Assembly: GCF_030272615.1 (NCBI RefSeq)
Contig: NC_081412.1
Coordinates: 541,900,335-541,964,334 of the forward strand
Origin: Cryptomeria japonica
Taxonomy: Eukaryota; Streptophyta; Pinopsida; Cupressales; Cupressaceae
DNA: 64,000 bases
Direction: 5' to 3'
Shown here: one piece after another, positions 50,926 through 62,819 of the stretch
Numbering within the stretch: position 1 is the stretch's first letter
Layout of the letters: the number at the start of each line of letters is the position of its first letter
Notes under the pieces: generated by a model
What the model saw: only the letters and a program-made list of their open reading frames with translations
Databases searched by the model: none
What the model was told of the DNA's origin: nothing
Position numbers and translations under genes: made by a program

Positions 50926-51793
50926 GAGAAAGCTACTTCAACCAGATTATAAATAGTGTGGAGACTATTGCTGCCACAAACAAACATTTACAAGAGAAAT
51001 TGGATCATCAGAGGGAAAAGGAAAAACAATGGGAAGAAAAAGCAAAGGAAGAAAGAAAATCAAGTGAAAAAATGGGAAAAGAGTTGCGGAAGGCTGAAAA
51101 TATGATCAAAACTTTGGAGAATAGAATGAAGGAAAAATCTAAAAATACAATGAGGTATATAAAAGAAAAAATTTGGGGGAAAATAATGCAAAGGAATGAC
51201 CAGTTGTGTTAGAGGTTTCAATTGAATGAAAGTGTGAGAGGACACTATGTAAAGTGTGAGAGGGTTGTTCAAGAGAGAAAATTGCAAAACAAATTTTGCA
51301 AACACTCTACAAAGCCAGTGACAACTATTTGGCAACAAAGGGAATTCGCAGCCGCATTGATGCCTCAGTAAAGGCATCATCTATCGTTCAAAAATGTGAA
51401 AAACTATAGGAAGCAGAGGAATGTTTGGGTATGGCTGCAAAAAAGGTGATGAAGCGGGATGAAAAGGAACAAAAATTGATAGAGCTTGGTTTGGCAAAGA
51501 GTGTTGACGCAAACAATCAATACATTGGAAATGTTGCTTTCAAAAAGAAGATGGAGGAGAAAATGAACAGTGATGTAGAGCAATTTCCTAAGGACAGTAG
51601 TGAGGCGAGTTTTTTGGGTTACATCGAACCATTGATAACCTTGAATGCAATATTGAATGAAACATTGGTGTCAAATTTAGATTTCTCTTCCAAATATGAA
51701 ATACTGATAAATTTGCACGTTGCTTACCATACGTTACAACAAATTAGACTTCCATCAAATGTAGAGTGGAGCACCCTACAAAAAATTACATGA

Positions 51794-52577
51794 TGATTTC
51801 ATAATATGTATTGTCAACACAGGCCATCCCAAAGATGTAAATTGTGCTACAGTGCCATGTAAACTTGTTTCTATGAAAGAGATAATATAAATTACAATTT
51901 CTTCTGTCTTCTATGACTATGTAACCTTGTTTTAATATGATCTTCATTTTAATTTTTTAAGGATTCTGAGAAATGTTATTTTGATGGGGTTTTGTGTAAT
52001 TGGATTATATTTTACTTTTCCATATGCAATGACAACTTGTAAAATAAATGACATATTCACTTTCAACTGAAAAATAAACAACATATTCACTTTCAGATCC
52101 AAGTAATGAGAAGTAGAACAAATAAAATTTATCCCATCATGGATACTGGAATTAATAAATGTATGTATGTATACATATATATATGTAACATGTAGTTGTC
52201 AAAAAAAAGTGCATCTCCAATTACAAATGGAACTTTTGTTTTGTAAGTTTGTTCGAAAATCTCTCTACCTTAATACCTAGTAGGCCCACCGCCCAGGAAA
52301 TTGTTTAACTTGCATCATATGATCATTCTTATATTGATCATGCACTATCGCCACAATCTTGCAAAATGCAAGCATCCAATACTCAATGGATTAAAGTTTA
52401 TCCAGCATAAAATTCAGCACTCCCATGTTTATAATGCCAAAATTTATCATATCCTCGTGTTGCTTGTCTAACATTAAGGAAAAAATCAGACCTCCAGATT
52501 GAAAATCTCTTCAACTCCCCTTTTGTTGTCGAAATAGGAGGAACCTATATTGGTCAGTCGTCATAAAACATCACCAA
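51794..52577. other. Convergent intergenic region between copies 2 and 3
   Basis: AT-rich, non-coding. It would hold the 3' ends and poly(A) sites of both flanking family members, which are transcribed toward each other. Confidence 0.55.
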
Positions 52578-55500
52578 CTAAATAAACTTGTCATGAAAAA
52601 AGATATGATTTTGTAGAATATTGCACAACTCATCAAATTTTTCAGTAATTTTCAAAATGGAATTGCCAGTAATATCATCCAAATTTGCATGTTCCAGCAA
52701 CAATCGTAAACATTTGATTTGAGGAGACCAGTTTTTTAAGTAGCATCTCAATATGATTGTTTCCCTGACATGAGACTCATTAATTTTATTATGCAATTCT
52801 TTATAAGTCACCCAAATGAGTTCAACAATGTCGTAGATGCAGGTCATCCTATGTTCATGCAAATTTCTAGTCATCACATATGAATCATCTGTGACCGGTA
52901 GCGTGGAAACAGAAGGGTTGAGTGACAAGGTATTATTATCTTCTACCAAATCACTGACTCTCTTCTCCTCATCATCATTTGAACTTTTCTAAGCCACTTT
53001 TCTCCTTTTGAGCTCATCTTCAGACCTTGCTACTTCAGCCTTGAGCGCCTTTATCTCATGTGACAAGGTACTATTTTGTTCAACCAAATCACTGACTCTC
53101 TTCTCTTCATCATCATTTGAAATTTTCTGAGCCACTGTACTCCTTTTGAGCTCATCTTCCAACCTTGCTACCTCATCCTTGAGCGTCTTTATCTCCTATG
53201 ACAAGGAATTATTCTCTTCAACCAAATAACTGACTCTCTTCTCTTCATCATCGTTTGAACTTTTCTAAGCTACTTTGCTCCTTTTGAGCTCATATTCCAA
53301 CCTTAATACTTCATCCTTGAGTGTCTTTATCTCCTGTGACAAGGTGTTATTATTTTCAACCAAATTACTTACTCTCTTCTCTTCATCATCTTTTGAGCTT
53401 TTCTCAACCACTTTGCTCATTTTGAGCTCATCTTCCAGCCTTGCTACTTCAGTCTTGAGTTCCTTTATCTCCTAAAGTGAACTTGAAGTAGCAGAAGAAG
53501 TTGAAGTAGGATATGGAGAAGGTAGGAGTGACACTACCTTATTACACTCCTACAACAATTTTTTATTTTGAAGTTTTAACTTACTCAAATCTTCTATAAG
53601 CTTGTTAACATCTTCCTGAGAAGTCATTGTCTCTTTTATTAAGAGTGTTGCAGATCTGTCAGGAGGTCTCATTTTCATAATAGTCAAGTTATCGATAAGA
53701 TCTCCTACCCTCTTCTTAATCTGGGCTTTCTGAATCTGATCATCATTAAATATTAACCACACTTCCAATGCCTCATACTGAGGTCTATAATATGACCCAT
53801 AATACAACTCCTGAGCTTTCTCTTCAGTTGGCAAAGCTGCCAACTCTAAAGATTCCTTTCTTATGGTGTCCAATACAATTGCAGAATAGAGGCCTCATCC
53901 TTCAAGTAACAAACATCCACTATTCCTTACAAAATGCCTTGCCTCCTCAAGGGTCATCTTTGATATGAAATAATTAACCTCCTCTAAAACTTCAGCTATA
54001 AATCTATCAATATCAATGTCTGCCAGATTCCTCGATGCCAACCTTTCTCTAAGCATATTAGAAAATTGTTCCCTTTTATTTTTTAGGACAAAGTCCCTGA
54101 ACTCTCGGGATTGCACAAACTTATCACCGGATAAAAATGTAGAGCATACCAATGGTCTAACATCATCTCCTGCCTTTACTCTTTCAAAATTTATGACACT
54201 TTGTTCCTCCAATTCACTGTATACCACTTTGTATGTTGGGTCAATCTTTTTCATTTTTTCTTTTGCCATGTTTATTCTCCACTGAACTTTGACATCAGAA
54301 GAAGCGTTTCTAATTAAGTCCTAAAAATGATCATGTTCATGAACAAAGGCTGACAATCTAAACCCAACCGTGGTCTGATCAATAAAGTGTTATGGATCAA
54401 AATTTCTAAATTTTGCGAAATTCATCTTGTATGGAAATAACTTGTAATATAGCAGGTCAAATCCTCCTTTTCCCGAGATCTCAAAATCACATAAAAATAT
54501 AGTTTTGGGGAGGAAGGATCCCTTCTTTACCTTTGGGTTTCATAAATGGGATTTGTCATTCATTCAACTGCCAAATTATTTCTAAGAAAGCAATTATATC
54601 TAGTACATATCTAGGCAAAACATAAGGTTTAGATGGTGCACCATAAACTCTGATGATTGTGTATGTGAGGTAGAAAAACCATTCTCCCTAGTTATGGTAG
54701 ATTCCTAGCTTGGGCTCTAGCTCAAGAGGCCTCAAAAATCTCCTCACCGTGTCTAATAATCTCCAATTGATTGGGTACCCCAAATTTTGCAGCACAATTC
54801 TAACAAAGAGTTCCTCAAACATGACATAATTGGAGTTGTCATAGTGCATGTCCCATAAATACATCCATTCTTGGATAGGAAACCTTTGGTTTTGTTCATC
54901 TACATTTCTCAAATTCAGCTTTGGACCCCAAGGGAAAGGAGAAACCTTGCTTCCACCATACAAAATAATGTGGCATAATAGAGAATACCACCTAAATCAA
55001 ACAACAGGGCTACCCTTTTGGATATCCAAAAGGGCTTTGTGAATAGCATTGGAAATGAACAAGGCAAAGTCAAAGAAGGTGTTGCTATAAGTGTGTTGGA
55101 TTTCAGCGGCCAACATCATAAGATGCACATGCATCTTGGACTTTACATTGACTCCCAACACTTGGCAAAGTGCAAAGTAAGTGTATATGAAATAATCCTC
55201 AAAATTTCATAATCAAAGGGCTCAACATATGTCTTACAAAATGCAATAGGCTTCTCATCCCCCTTCTTCCTTCTATGAAATGGAAGCTATTTAACCTTGA
55301 AGCTACCTTTGTCCCTATCGTATTCCCTCCCTAGAGATAGAAATCAACGGGCACCCGCATTTGGGAATTAGAGTTTAACATAAATATTTCAGAAAAAGAT
55401 TCCCTGTCAAACTTGGCCAACAAAACACCCTTCTCTGTCGAGACAGATCGACTGTCTGGATTATAGCTTTTTGCCATAGCTCGAATTAGGTCTACATTGA

Positions 55501-55746
55501 CAAAAAGATTTGGGACAACAAACCTTCTCAAATCCAATCTCCTTGCATTTTTCATTGGAATTGGGGCTCTACTCATGTTGTAAAAAAACACGAACAAATC
55601 CATTCCGCTAATTGGCATGTAAGGATCCCCACACGATGTTGCCCTGCATGCCTTCCCCTTTTCGAAAAACTAGGCAATTGAGAAATAATATCTTCATCCA
55701 GGGCCCTCTTAGCATTAGCTAAACCTCTTCTTGAATTTCCACTCAT
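52578..55746 (-). pseudogene. Unknown coiled-coil protein family, copy 3 (decayed)
   Basis: Function unknown. The chosen start is MSGNSRRGLANAKRALDED (ATG at 55746). A frame change near 55640 leads into conserved block one: CGDPYMPISGMDLFVFFYN, then FVVPNLFVNVDLIRAMAKSYN. This aligns with copy 1 (CGDAIM, GWDVF, FYEN, MPNVF). After a degraded stretch, conserved block two appears as TIIRVYGAPSKPYVLP and AFLEIIWQLNE (about 54570-54665). The order is collinear with copies 1 and 2. A helical segment (54269-53895), coiled coil (53873-53550), the 46-residue tandem repeat and a C-terminal helical domain ending FDELCNILQ...DKF* at 52578 follow. Many stops are TAG from CAG, visible by comparing repeat units. 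Confidence 0.68.
52910..53475 (-). repeat. 138-bp (46-codon) coiled-coil tandem repeat, four units
   Basis: TCACTGACTCTC-type landmarks recur at 52951, 53089, 53227 and 53365, exactly 138 bp apart. On the minus strand each unit encodes a charged segment of the pattern EIKTLKDEV.RLE.ELKRS, then KSS.DDEEKRVS.LVEENN.LS. The period is a multiple of three, so the frame was kept while it expanded. 46 is not a multiple of seven, so heptads shift between units. Confidence 0.92.
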
Positions 55747-56269
55747 CCTATTTAAGCTTATAGTATTTAAGGAATGTACAAACAACACTTCCAAAATATA
55801 ATTGAGTATTCAAAATTTATGATCTCGCAAAATCGCAATCTGAGTAGTACTTTTCTAAAACTAAGCCTAAAATACTGAGAAAACCCTTTCGTAGATAGAA
55901 AAAATTAAATCGAACTACAGAACACCAACTTACTTGTACTTGACACCGCACTCAATAGTGATGAAGTTCAAACCCTTGTAGTTTCGTTAGATGCTAAATT
56001 GCTAATGCTTGGAGTTGTACTATTAGACTGTCCGAATCGAACAAATTCGTCAACTATGACTCTTCATAAATATTGAATTATCTAAAATTGAATGTAATCA
56101 TCAAGTGACCAGGCATGTTCGAGGGGAACCAGCGAAAAGTGCCCATGAAATAGCAGCATAAAAGAAACCCTACCTCATAGTTTTGAACTTGAGTCATTGA
56201 TCGTAATCGGTCAAGAAGATTGTTCATAGTAGTAAATCGATTATTTTGCATCAATTTCTAATAAAAGGG
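55747..56269. other. Non-coding flank of copy 3
   Basis: No gene seen. This is the promoter side of copy 3; TATTTAA-like sequences lie near 55750-55765 but none is a clear TATA box. Confidence 0.4.
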
Positions 56270-56885
56270 GACATTTGGCATAATTTCGCATAATCGTATA
56301 TCGGTGGTAGGACCCATCATTTAAAGAATGAACAATAATTTATTTGTTAATTGATTATAAGAGGGTCCCACGAAGGTCTGTGGCAAGTTGTGGCTTCGTC
56401 GCACTATGGTGGTAGGCCCATCTTGAACAAAATGCGATAGAACTAACCACTCACATAGTACCAAACCCACGTGGCACTATTTCACATCATCGCATATTGT
56501 TAGTAGGACTAGGACCCACCACTTGAAGACAAAATTAATAGTTTAAAACTAATTCACGCCATAAAAATATTAAAATGATTTCATAAGTTATTTGTTAATT
56601 GTTTATAAGAAGGTCGCAAAGATCTATGCCATGTGGCAAGTTATGGCCTCATCGCACTATGGTGGTAGGCCCTTCTTGAACAACACGCGATAGAAGTAAC
56701 CAGTTGTATTGTAGCAAACCAACGTGGCATTATTCCGCATCATCGCATATTGTTAGTAGGACCCAAAGACTTAAAAAATTAATAGTTCATAGGTAAATCG
56801 CAACTTAAAAAATATTAAAATCATTACAAAATTTATTTGATAATTGTTTATAAGATGGTCCCACGAAAGTCTGTGGAAAGAAAAT
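56270..56885. repeat. Tandem repeat of about 245-250 bp, 2.5 units
   Basis: Landmarks TTTATTTGTTAATTG.TTATAAGA.GGTC near 56338, 56587 and 56831, CGCACTATGGTGGTAGGCCC near 56400 and 56650, and CATCGCATATTGTTAGTAGGAC near 56489 and 56741 define the units. Moderately diverged, non-coding. Confidence 0.82.
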
Positions 56886-57310
56886 TTGATAAACAAAAAT
56901 TGGAAATCTAATAAATCCAAATTGAAGACAATGTTTACAAGATTATACAACGAAACATGCAACACAGTAAAGGTGCTCAACATTGCTGCAAATCAATATA
57001 TAATTTATAAATTAAAAATTAAAAAGTGCACTGGGATTTACACTGGTATAAAGAAATCAATTTGGATTTTGCAATACCATTCATGATTCATGAACTACAG
57101 TAAACAGTATAAATGCCTAGTAAAAGTCTGGGTCTCGACAGTCTCCTACAAAATGCTAAATCTCACTGACTGATAGTTGACTTGTCACGACTGACCCAAA
57201 TCCAATTGACAATTCATCCCATCGAACTGTACTTCACTTTCTCTTTCATTCTCCCCTTCATTTTGCTCGCTTGCATTATTCTCAATATGGCTACTAGAAC
57301 TTGATGAGCT
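56886..57310. other. Non-coding, 3' side of the hAT-like gene
   Basis: No gene seen. Includes the region downstream of the transposase pseudogene's stop. No terminal inverted repeat of a hAT element could be identified. Confidence 0.45.
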
Positions 57311-59953
57311 CTACATTTTAACACTGTCATTTCTAGTTGAAATGTTGCCTAACCCTCTCCTTTCAGTTGTGGATGTCCAATGTGCGAGTGCTCTCTCATA
57401 AAGAAAATTTTCAACATTATATCGACTGGTATAAATCCTCAAACAAACTTCCAGGTTCTTGCCGAGTTTGTTTCTTGTCTTTGATTTTAAGAATCCCAAT
57501 GCACTGAAAAACTCTCTCATCCTCAACAGAACCCAAAATCATCGTTTGACACAAGTTAGCCAGTTTGAAATATTCTAAGATTTCATCACGCAACGTTGAG
57601 CTCTAACTTATTTTTTCCCAAAGTCATGTTATTGATCCTAGTAGGTACGGACTATCCAAATCCTTACCCTGTTCATGCATTGTTGTTGCAAAATGGGCAG
57701 ATTGCTCTGCAAGCTTATTTCTACTTATAGCTCCTTCTACTTCCTTTCCATTAACATTGAAATTGGCACTCTTACCGAAATAATTCACCAATTCCAATAG
57801 CCTCTTATGAAAATCTTCTGGATCAAGCGTTCTTCAAAAATTAGGATAGATGATAGACATGGCTTCTAATAGTTCCTCCTGAGGGAATCGCTTTAAAATC
57901 TGTGTTGAAACCTCTTTTGCAATCTTCTATAAATTGGTTTTCATAGAACTCACAATACCATTGAAATATTCCACCATAACAGGTCCATCTCTCGTTCTAG
58001 AAGACCGCGCATTGGAATGCATGTCATAGTAGAACATTGGTATCTACTTTCCACAAACATGGACACATAATTCACCACGATCATTAAACTGTAAATAATT
58101 ATCAGCACGACCCAAATCTGTAAACTGATTCCATTTACTAAATGCTTCATCATTGAATGGATAATCATTTAGATATTAATTATCGATTCCCATGACAGTC
58201 ATTTTACGTAGCATATCATATTCTTGAACATAAATAGTTCTTTGTTGGGATTATTTAATAAGCTAGTTCATTTGGTCCAACAGGGGGAGAATATCAGCCA
58301 AGGTTAGCAATGTCTCTACATCAGTTAACCTATGCAAAAGCATAGCACATTGATCGTATTTTCTTTGTTCGTACATTAGACCAATCAGAGATCTATATTC
58401 TGAGAAAAATCGTTTCACAGGTCCACGAATGGAGATCCATCTGGTCTCAACATCCTTAAGTAGCTTGTTACCATTAGTTAGTCCTTCAGCAAATTTCTAA
58501 AATTCTATTAAATGTTTGGGGCTATGAAAAAAGTATGCGTAGAGATCATGAATTAGCTCATCAACTTTGGCTACCTCTTCATGATCATGCATAATTTTAC
58601 ATGCTAAATTAAGTTTGTGCATCATAGTGTGAATGGGAACCATATATGGTACAATGCTCATTTGTAGCTTTGCGCATAGACCATTCCTATGACCTTGCAT
58701 CACTGTAGCTTTGTTTGCTCCTACACACACCAACTTTTTGGCAATTGTAAAGTCATCCATATCGACAATTTCATTTAAATATTTCTTAGCCAGTTCATAC
58801 ATACTTTGCACGTTGGCGTTCTCCATCTTAACAGCACAGAGTAGATGATGGTGTCAGACATGGTTCTAGATAGTATACACATGCATACACATCCAACAAA
58901 CTTATTGTCCATCGCTATAACTTCATCTAAAGATAATGCAAAATAGTTTGACTCCTTTACTTTTCCTCGTAGATCGGTTATTTCCACTTTAGCAAGACAA
59001 CTCGCCAAATCCCATTCACTGTTTACTAACCAATGAGTTGCAGGATATCTTGGAACACTGAGAAATCTTAATAATACAACAATATCAGAGTAGTCTGTCA
59101 TAGGATGACCTCTGCTCAAAAGATTAAAAAGAGTAGCCAACTAAATAGTTTTGGACATATATGTTTCATCCATAACCTTTTGAAATTGAGCTTCAAGTGA
59201 ACCCATGCGTTTTCCTTTCTCCTTTTGTTTTTATTTACTCGCATTAAATTCCTCTACATACCTGACATGCTTATATTCTTCCTTGTTTTTTCATCTAACC
59301 ATTGATACTTCCTTTCCATCTATGGTTTGTTTCTCATAAACTTTGTCGATGTGCTTTTCTATTGTATCTAATTTCAGCTGCAGTTTTTTGTCCTTACCAT
59401 GTTTCCAAGTACAGAGTGTACACAAGCATTCTACTGAAGGTTTGTCTTTCTTTGGATTTGGCACTAGCTCAATGAATGTGAGCTTTGAACTCCAACTTAT
59501 CTTAAATGACCTTGTCACATCCCACTCCCGCCCAATTTTTTTTGTTGAATTTCTTCCCCTCTTTCGTGCATTGACAGGAGCAACATTACCAATATCGTCA
59601 GTAGCAACATTACTGCCATTGTTAGTAGCAATATCACAAACATTATCAGTAGCAGCATCACCACCATTTACACTAGCATCTGTGGCATTATCAGCAACAA
59701 CATCACTAGCATTGCCAATAGCAGCAACATTGTCAGCAATAGCATCACCGACGTTGTCAACCAAGACGATTGTTTTAGTCTGGCTACTCTAGGTACCCAT
59801 TGGAATATTCTTTGTGATAGAGCCAGAGGCATCGGGTGCAAGTGCTGATGTTGTATCTCTTCTTGATTGAGTTCCAAAGTATGACCTTATATTATTATTT
59901 TTGTGTTTAGATGGCCTCCCTCCGTCACTTTTAGGAGTCCTGCCACTTGACAT
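57311..59953 (-). pseudogene. hAT-superfamily transposase-like protein (decayed)
   Basis: Probable cut-and-paste transposase or a gene derived from one. The chosen start is MSSGRTPKSDGGRPSKHK (ATG at 59953), in frame with what follows. A low-complexity Asp/Ala/Asn/Val repeat (about 59590-59765) precedes a zinc-finger-like segment, CLCTLCTWKHGKDKK. The RNase H-like core has YFALSLDEVIAMDNKFVG, MHKLNLACKIM, LYAYFFHSPKHLIEF and VETRWISIRGPVKRFF. The C-terminal hAT dimerisation region shows SVEDERVF, LGFLKSKTRNKLGKNLEV and YERALAHW. At least four frame changes and several TAG/TGA stops disable it. The layout resembles the ZNF862/DUF4371-like branch of hAT proteins. Confidence 0.8.
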
Positions 59954-61141
59954 CTGTTACTAATAAAAACTGCAAGAAGGAATCTGATTCCTACAAGATA
60001 CAAAATATTGTAATAGATAAAAAAAAGGGAAAAATAAAATAAATAAACTTTGTAGCTTGTTGTAACAATGCATGCTATGTAAAGAATAACAGATTAAAAT
60101 GGAAAAAACTAAGCCATAATAGCTAAGCTGCAAGAAAATTCTGAAATCAAAATGACAGACACAGAGACACTAACAACTCAAAATGGAAAACACTAACATC
60201 AATCTTATATCATTTTTCACTTACCGTTAGTTTCACAGTGACAAGGTCAGTCAGCGACTCAACATCTAAAGAATTCCTCAGCAACTTATGTCCAAAGAAG
60301 AGCATGTGGATTCTAGAAGTGCATACCGATCCGAACAAGGTGTAAACTGTAAAATATCACCTTCTCATTTATTTATATGAAACAAATTTTGGCAAATTGC
60401 GTGCCATTCTAAAATTGGGATATAGAATTATGGCGAAATTGGGTTGAATTAAGGTGGTGCAATTTTAAATTTGAAGGCGAATTATGGAGCTAGCATTAAC
60501 GTTCAATACTAGTGGGGGTGAATTGGAGTTGGCCTTGAGAATAAAATAATTAATGTTATTGGTGATATGGCCTCTCTAAATTTAAAATTTCTTGTGTCGA
60601 TATTGGCGAATGCATGCGTGTCCATCAGTGGTTTCTTGCATTCATTTGAAAACTTCGGGGCAAAATTACGACTAATAAATATTCAAGCCATGTATGATCT
60701 GGTGGCGAATAAACCGTGTTTCAAAAATAATGTCCAACCAAAAGGTGGAAAAAAAAGGGCCATGGGACAGATTTTGCATGAACACAAGGTGATCCGACCA
60801 CTTGTATAATGGTTTTATTCACCAAATTCTTGACATGATCGACCTACGCAATTCATCGATTGGCGAATATTCTCCACTAAAAAAACCGTTGATGTCACCA
60901 TGAGAAAAACAATTCAACAAAATTCATGGATGTGCAACCTTGAGAGTAAATTTGGTGGGAACATTTCTTTCATAATAACTCCTTACCTCAAATATGGACT
61001 ATAGTAACCTAAATATGCACTTGAAATCCCATTTAATAATTATGAAAAAATTATCAATTTGAGAAAGACATGTGCATCCCAATTTGACCACTTGAGTTGA
61101 AAAAAATTGACTTGATCCTTTCTCATTAAGTGCCAAGATCA
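59954..61141. other. Non-coding, no gene recognised
   Basis: Contains the upstream side of the hAT-like pseudogene and AT-rich DNA. An 80-codon open frame at 60567-60809 has no recognisable domain. The 3' part (about 60900-61141) probably belongs to the Copia fragment defined by the primer-binding site at 61142, read on the minus strand. Confidence 0.45.
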
Positions 61142-61154
61142 TGCTCTAATACCA
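61142..61154 (-). promoter_or_regulatory. Copia-type primer-binding site, minus strand
   Basis: Minus-strand TGGTATTAGAGCA, two bases from a TG/CA-type LTR end at 61157. It implies a Copia element on the minus strand whose body would lie to the left, but no gag or pol remains recognisable there. Confidence 0.65.
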
Positions 61155-61156
61155 CT

Positions 61157-61605
61157 TGTAATGAAATAACTTGTGCAAGAGAAAATATAATATAAGAAAT
61201 ATGTTGTAAATACTTGATAATACTTGAGAATATTGAGAATAGAATTCATGATATGATGATGATAAACTAGCCAATAACTCTTATATATACCCTACGCATG
61301 CCTTGGATGTCATACATGGCAACTTAGATATCCAAATGTCAACTAAGATGACTTAATTATCTAAATAAGAATATGATAATGATAACATAAATTAATTAGG
61401 AATTAAGGCAGTGTCTACTCATAACCAAACATACATTATAGGATTAAGGCAATAGCACAAAGATATAGGTAAGTAGCATGAGCTTAGGAGCTTCTTCAAT
61501 CGAAAGCGATCTAAGCTTAAGAGCTTCATCAATCAAAAGCAATATGAACTTAAGAGCTTCATCAATTGGCAACAATCTATACTTAAAACCTTAATGACTA
61601 ACATA
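61157..61605 (-). repeat. Copia LTR fragment, minus strand
   Basis: Begins TGTAATGAAATAACTTGTGC next to the primer-binding site. The outer end is uncertain (a CA near 61605 is one candidate). No partner LTR is seen in the window. It includes three units of a 33-bp tandem repeat. Confidence 0.5.
61481..61580. repeat. 33-bp tandem repeat, three units
   Basis: AGCTTAGGAGCTTCTTCAAT, AGCTTAAGAGCTTCATCAAT and AACTTAAGAGCTTCATCAAT start at 61481, 61514 and 61547. Confidence 0.88.
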
Positions 61606-62819
61606 ACCTCTTTTCAAATTGAAAATCAAATAAATAGAAATATTGCTAAACTTGATGGGTTTTGTTAATCAATTAAAATCAAATGTTATCCTACATACAA
61701 TAAAAAATAAAATATGTACTCTAAGATCATCATATAGGGGAGAGGAGCCATTACGTGTGCACCCTAACTTCGGGGGTTCACATGGCATGCACGTGGACCG
61801 CTGAGTTGGCAACCCAAAATCAAAATTTGACATGACACCAATGATTTTTGTCATGTCAATGCTGAGTTGTCATTGAAGTGGTCAAAAAAATGCCACTTTG
61901 GATCGTCAATCAGAACCTGAGAGGGCCCACCCCTGAAACATGCCACACTTTTTGTGCTCATCAAATGGGTTGACCGCATGGCGATCACTCACTTTCCCAC
62001 CTTACCAACCATCTATTCCGCCCAATTCTCCTGCCGCCACAATCAAATTCCAACTGCACTCACATTTACTGCGCGTCACCTCGCCTTCATTGTCTCTGCT
62101 CGATCGCATTTTTTGAAGTGTTTGGCCTTCGTTGCGCTCGACCCCTTGTACATTTTCTCTAAGCCCGTTCATTTCCTTCCTGTAGAAGCTCCGTTGATGG
62201 TTTCGACTACTGCCACAACTTGCTCTCCATGGACCACCTTCAACCCGGATTTTGACCAGAACGTGTGCACCCAAAACTAGGTAACGGCTTAGTGTATACC
62301 CTATTTCGCAGGAATTTGTCTGCTTTTTTTTATTTTCTGGGGTTGTGTTTCCTTGTTCAGCTCAGTTTTTTTTTCTGTTACTCCCTCACCACCTCCACTT
62401 CGCAGGTACAGAGTCAAACGATGAGGATGACGGGGATCTACTTGCAGATGTTGAAGCGACTCATTTCCCCTTCAACCTTGGTGAGGAATTTTCCTCACTA
62501 AGGCTCACAAATTTGCAATGTTTTGTATTGTTTTCTGTTCCACATTTGTCCTCTTACTTGTTCATTTAAAAAATTGTTTTAAAGGTTTGGCATTCTTCAT
62601 AAAAAATTTGTTTCTAAATGTTTGGCATTCTTCAAGAAATTTTTATGGTTGTTTTTTGTGTTTTTTGAACACAACCTTTTGTGTTCATAAACACAATTAC
62701 ATACAAAAGGGAATCGTACTCCTTTGTTCAAGCATTAGTTTAATTTTAATGATGTCGCGTGACTAAAATTTTGGCTCATTTTGTCGAACAATGAATCTAT
62801 TGGGAGTTTTGGCATCAAT
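61606..62819. other. Somewhat GC-richer stretch, no confirmed gene
   Basis: A 108-codon open frame at 61954-62280 is rich in hydrophobic and Cys/His residues but shows no domain. It ends near AAACTAGGTAACGG, a possible splice donor, and CGCAGGTACAGAG near 62402 could be an acceptor, so a short intron-containing gene is conceivable. CGTGTGCACCC occurs at about 61755 and 62264. Evidence for a gene is weak. Confidence 0.3.

Larger units (their letters stand above)
46137..51793 (+). pseudogene. Unknown coiled-coil protein family, copy 2 (best preserved)
   Basis: Function unknown. The start is the ATG at 46137 (MGKTKSTATGN); the preceding GTG is less likely. The first 363 codons are open. Conserved block one has GHMMLPQVF, KIVMMCANNYDESR and ILSIIEKEFKSLL; a helical domain follows. 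After a TAG at 47226 the same frame gives conserved block two, EEYTVLRFYG (about 47236), HKLPIHV and FALEYVWQMD. The frame holds to about 48290, broken only by stops (47498, 47849, near 47970). It contains a Glu/Asp run and a G-patch-like segment (LGYEGGGIGPRGEGKW, about 48126-48173). A Ser/Thr-rich repeat region and KKRKV follow, then coiled coil. A solo LTR (49513-50925) splits the coiled coil, which resumes with AATNKHLQEKLDHQ. The end is near 51793. Confidence 0.7.

Noticed and set aside
52966-53475. Separate plus-strand Ser/Leu-rich protein gene (53275-53475 frame)
   Set aside because: It is the reverse reading of the 138-bp coiled-coil repeat, which is coherent on the minus strand.
59343-59792. 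Plus-strand open frame of 149 codons, rich in Ala/Ser/Leu
   Set aside because: Antisense shadow of the low-complexity N-terminal repeat of the hAT-like pseudogene.
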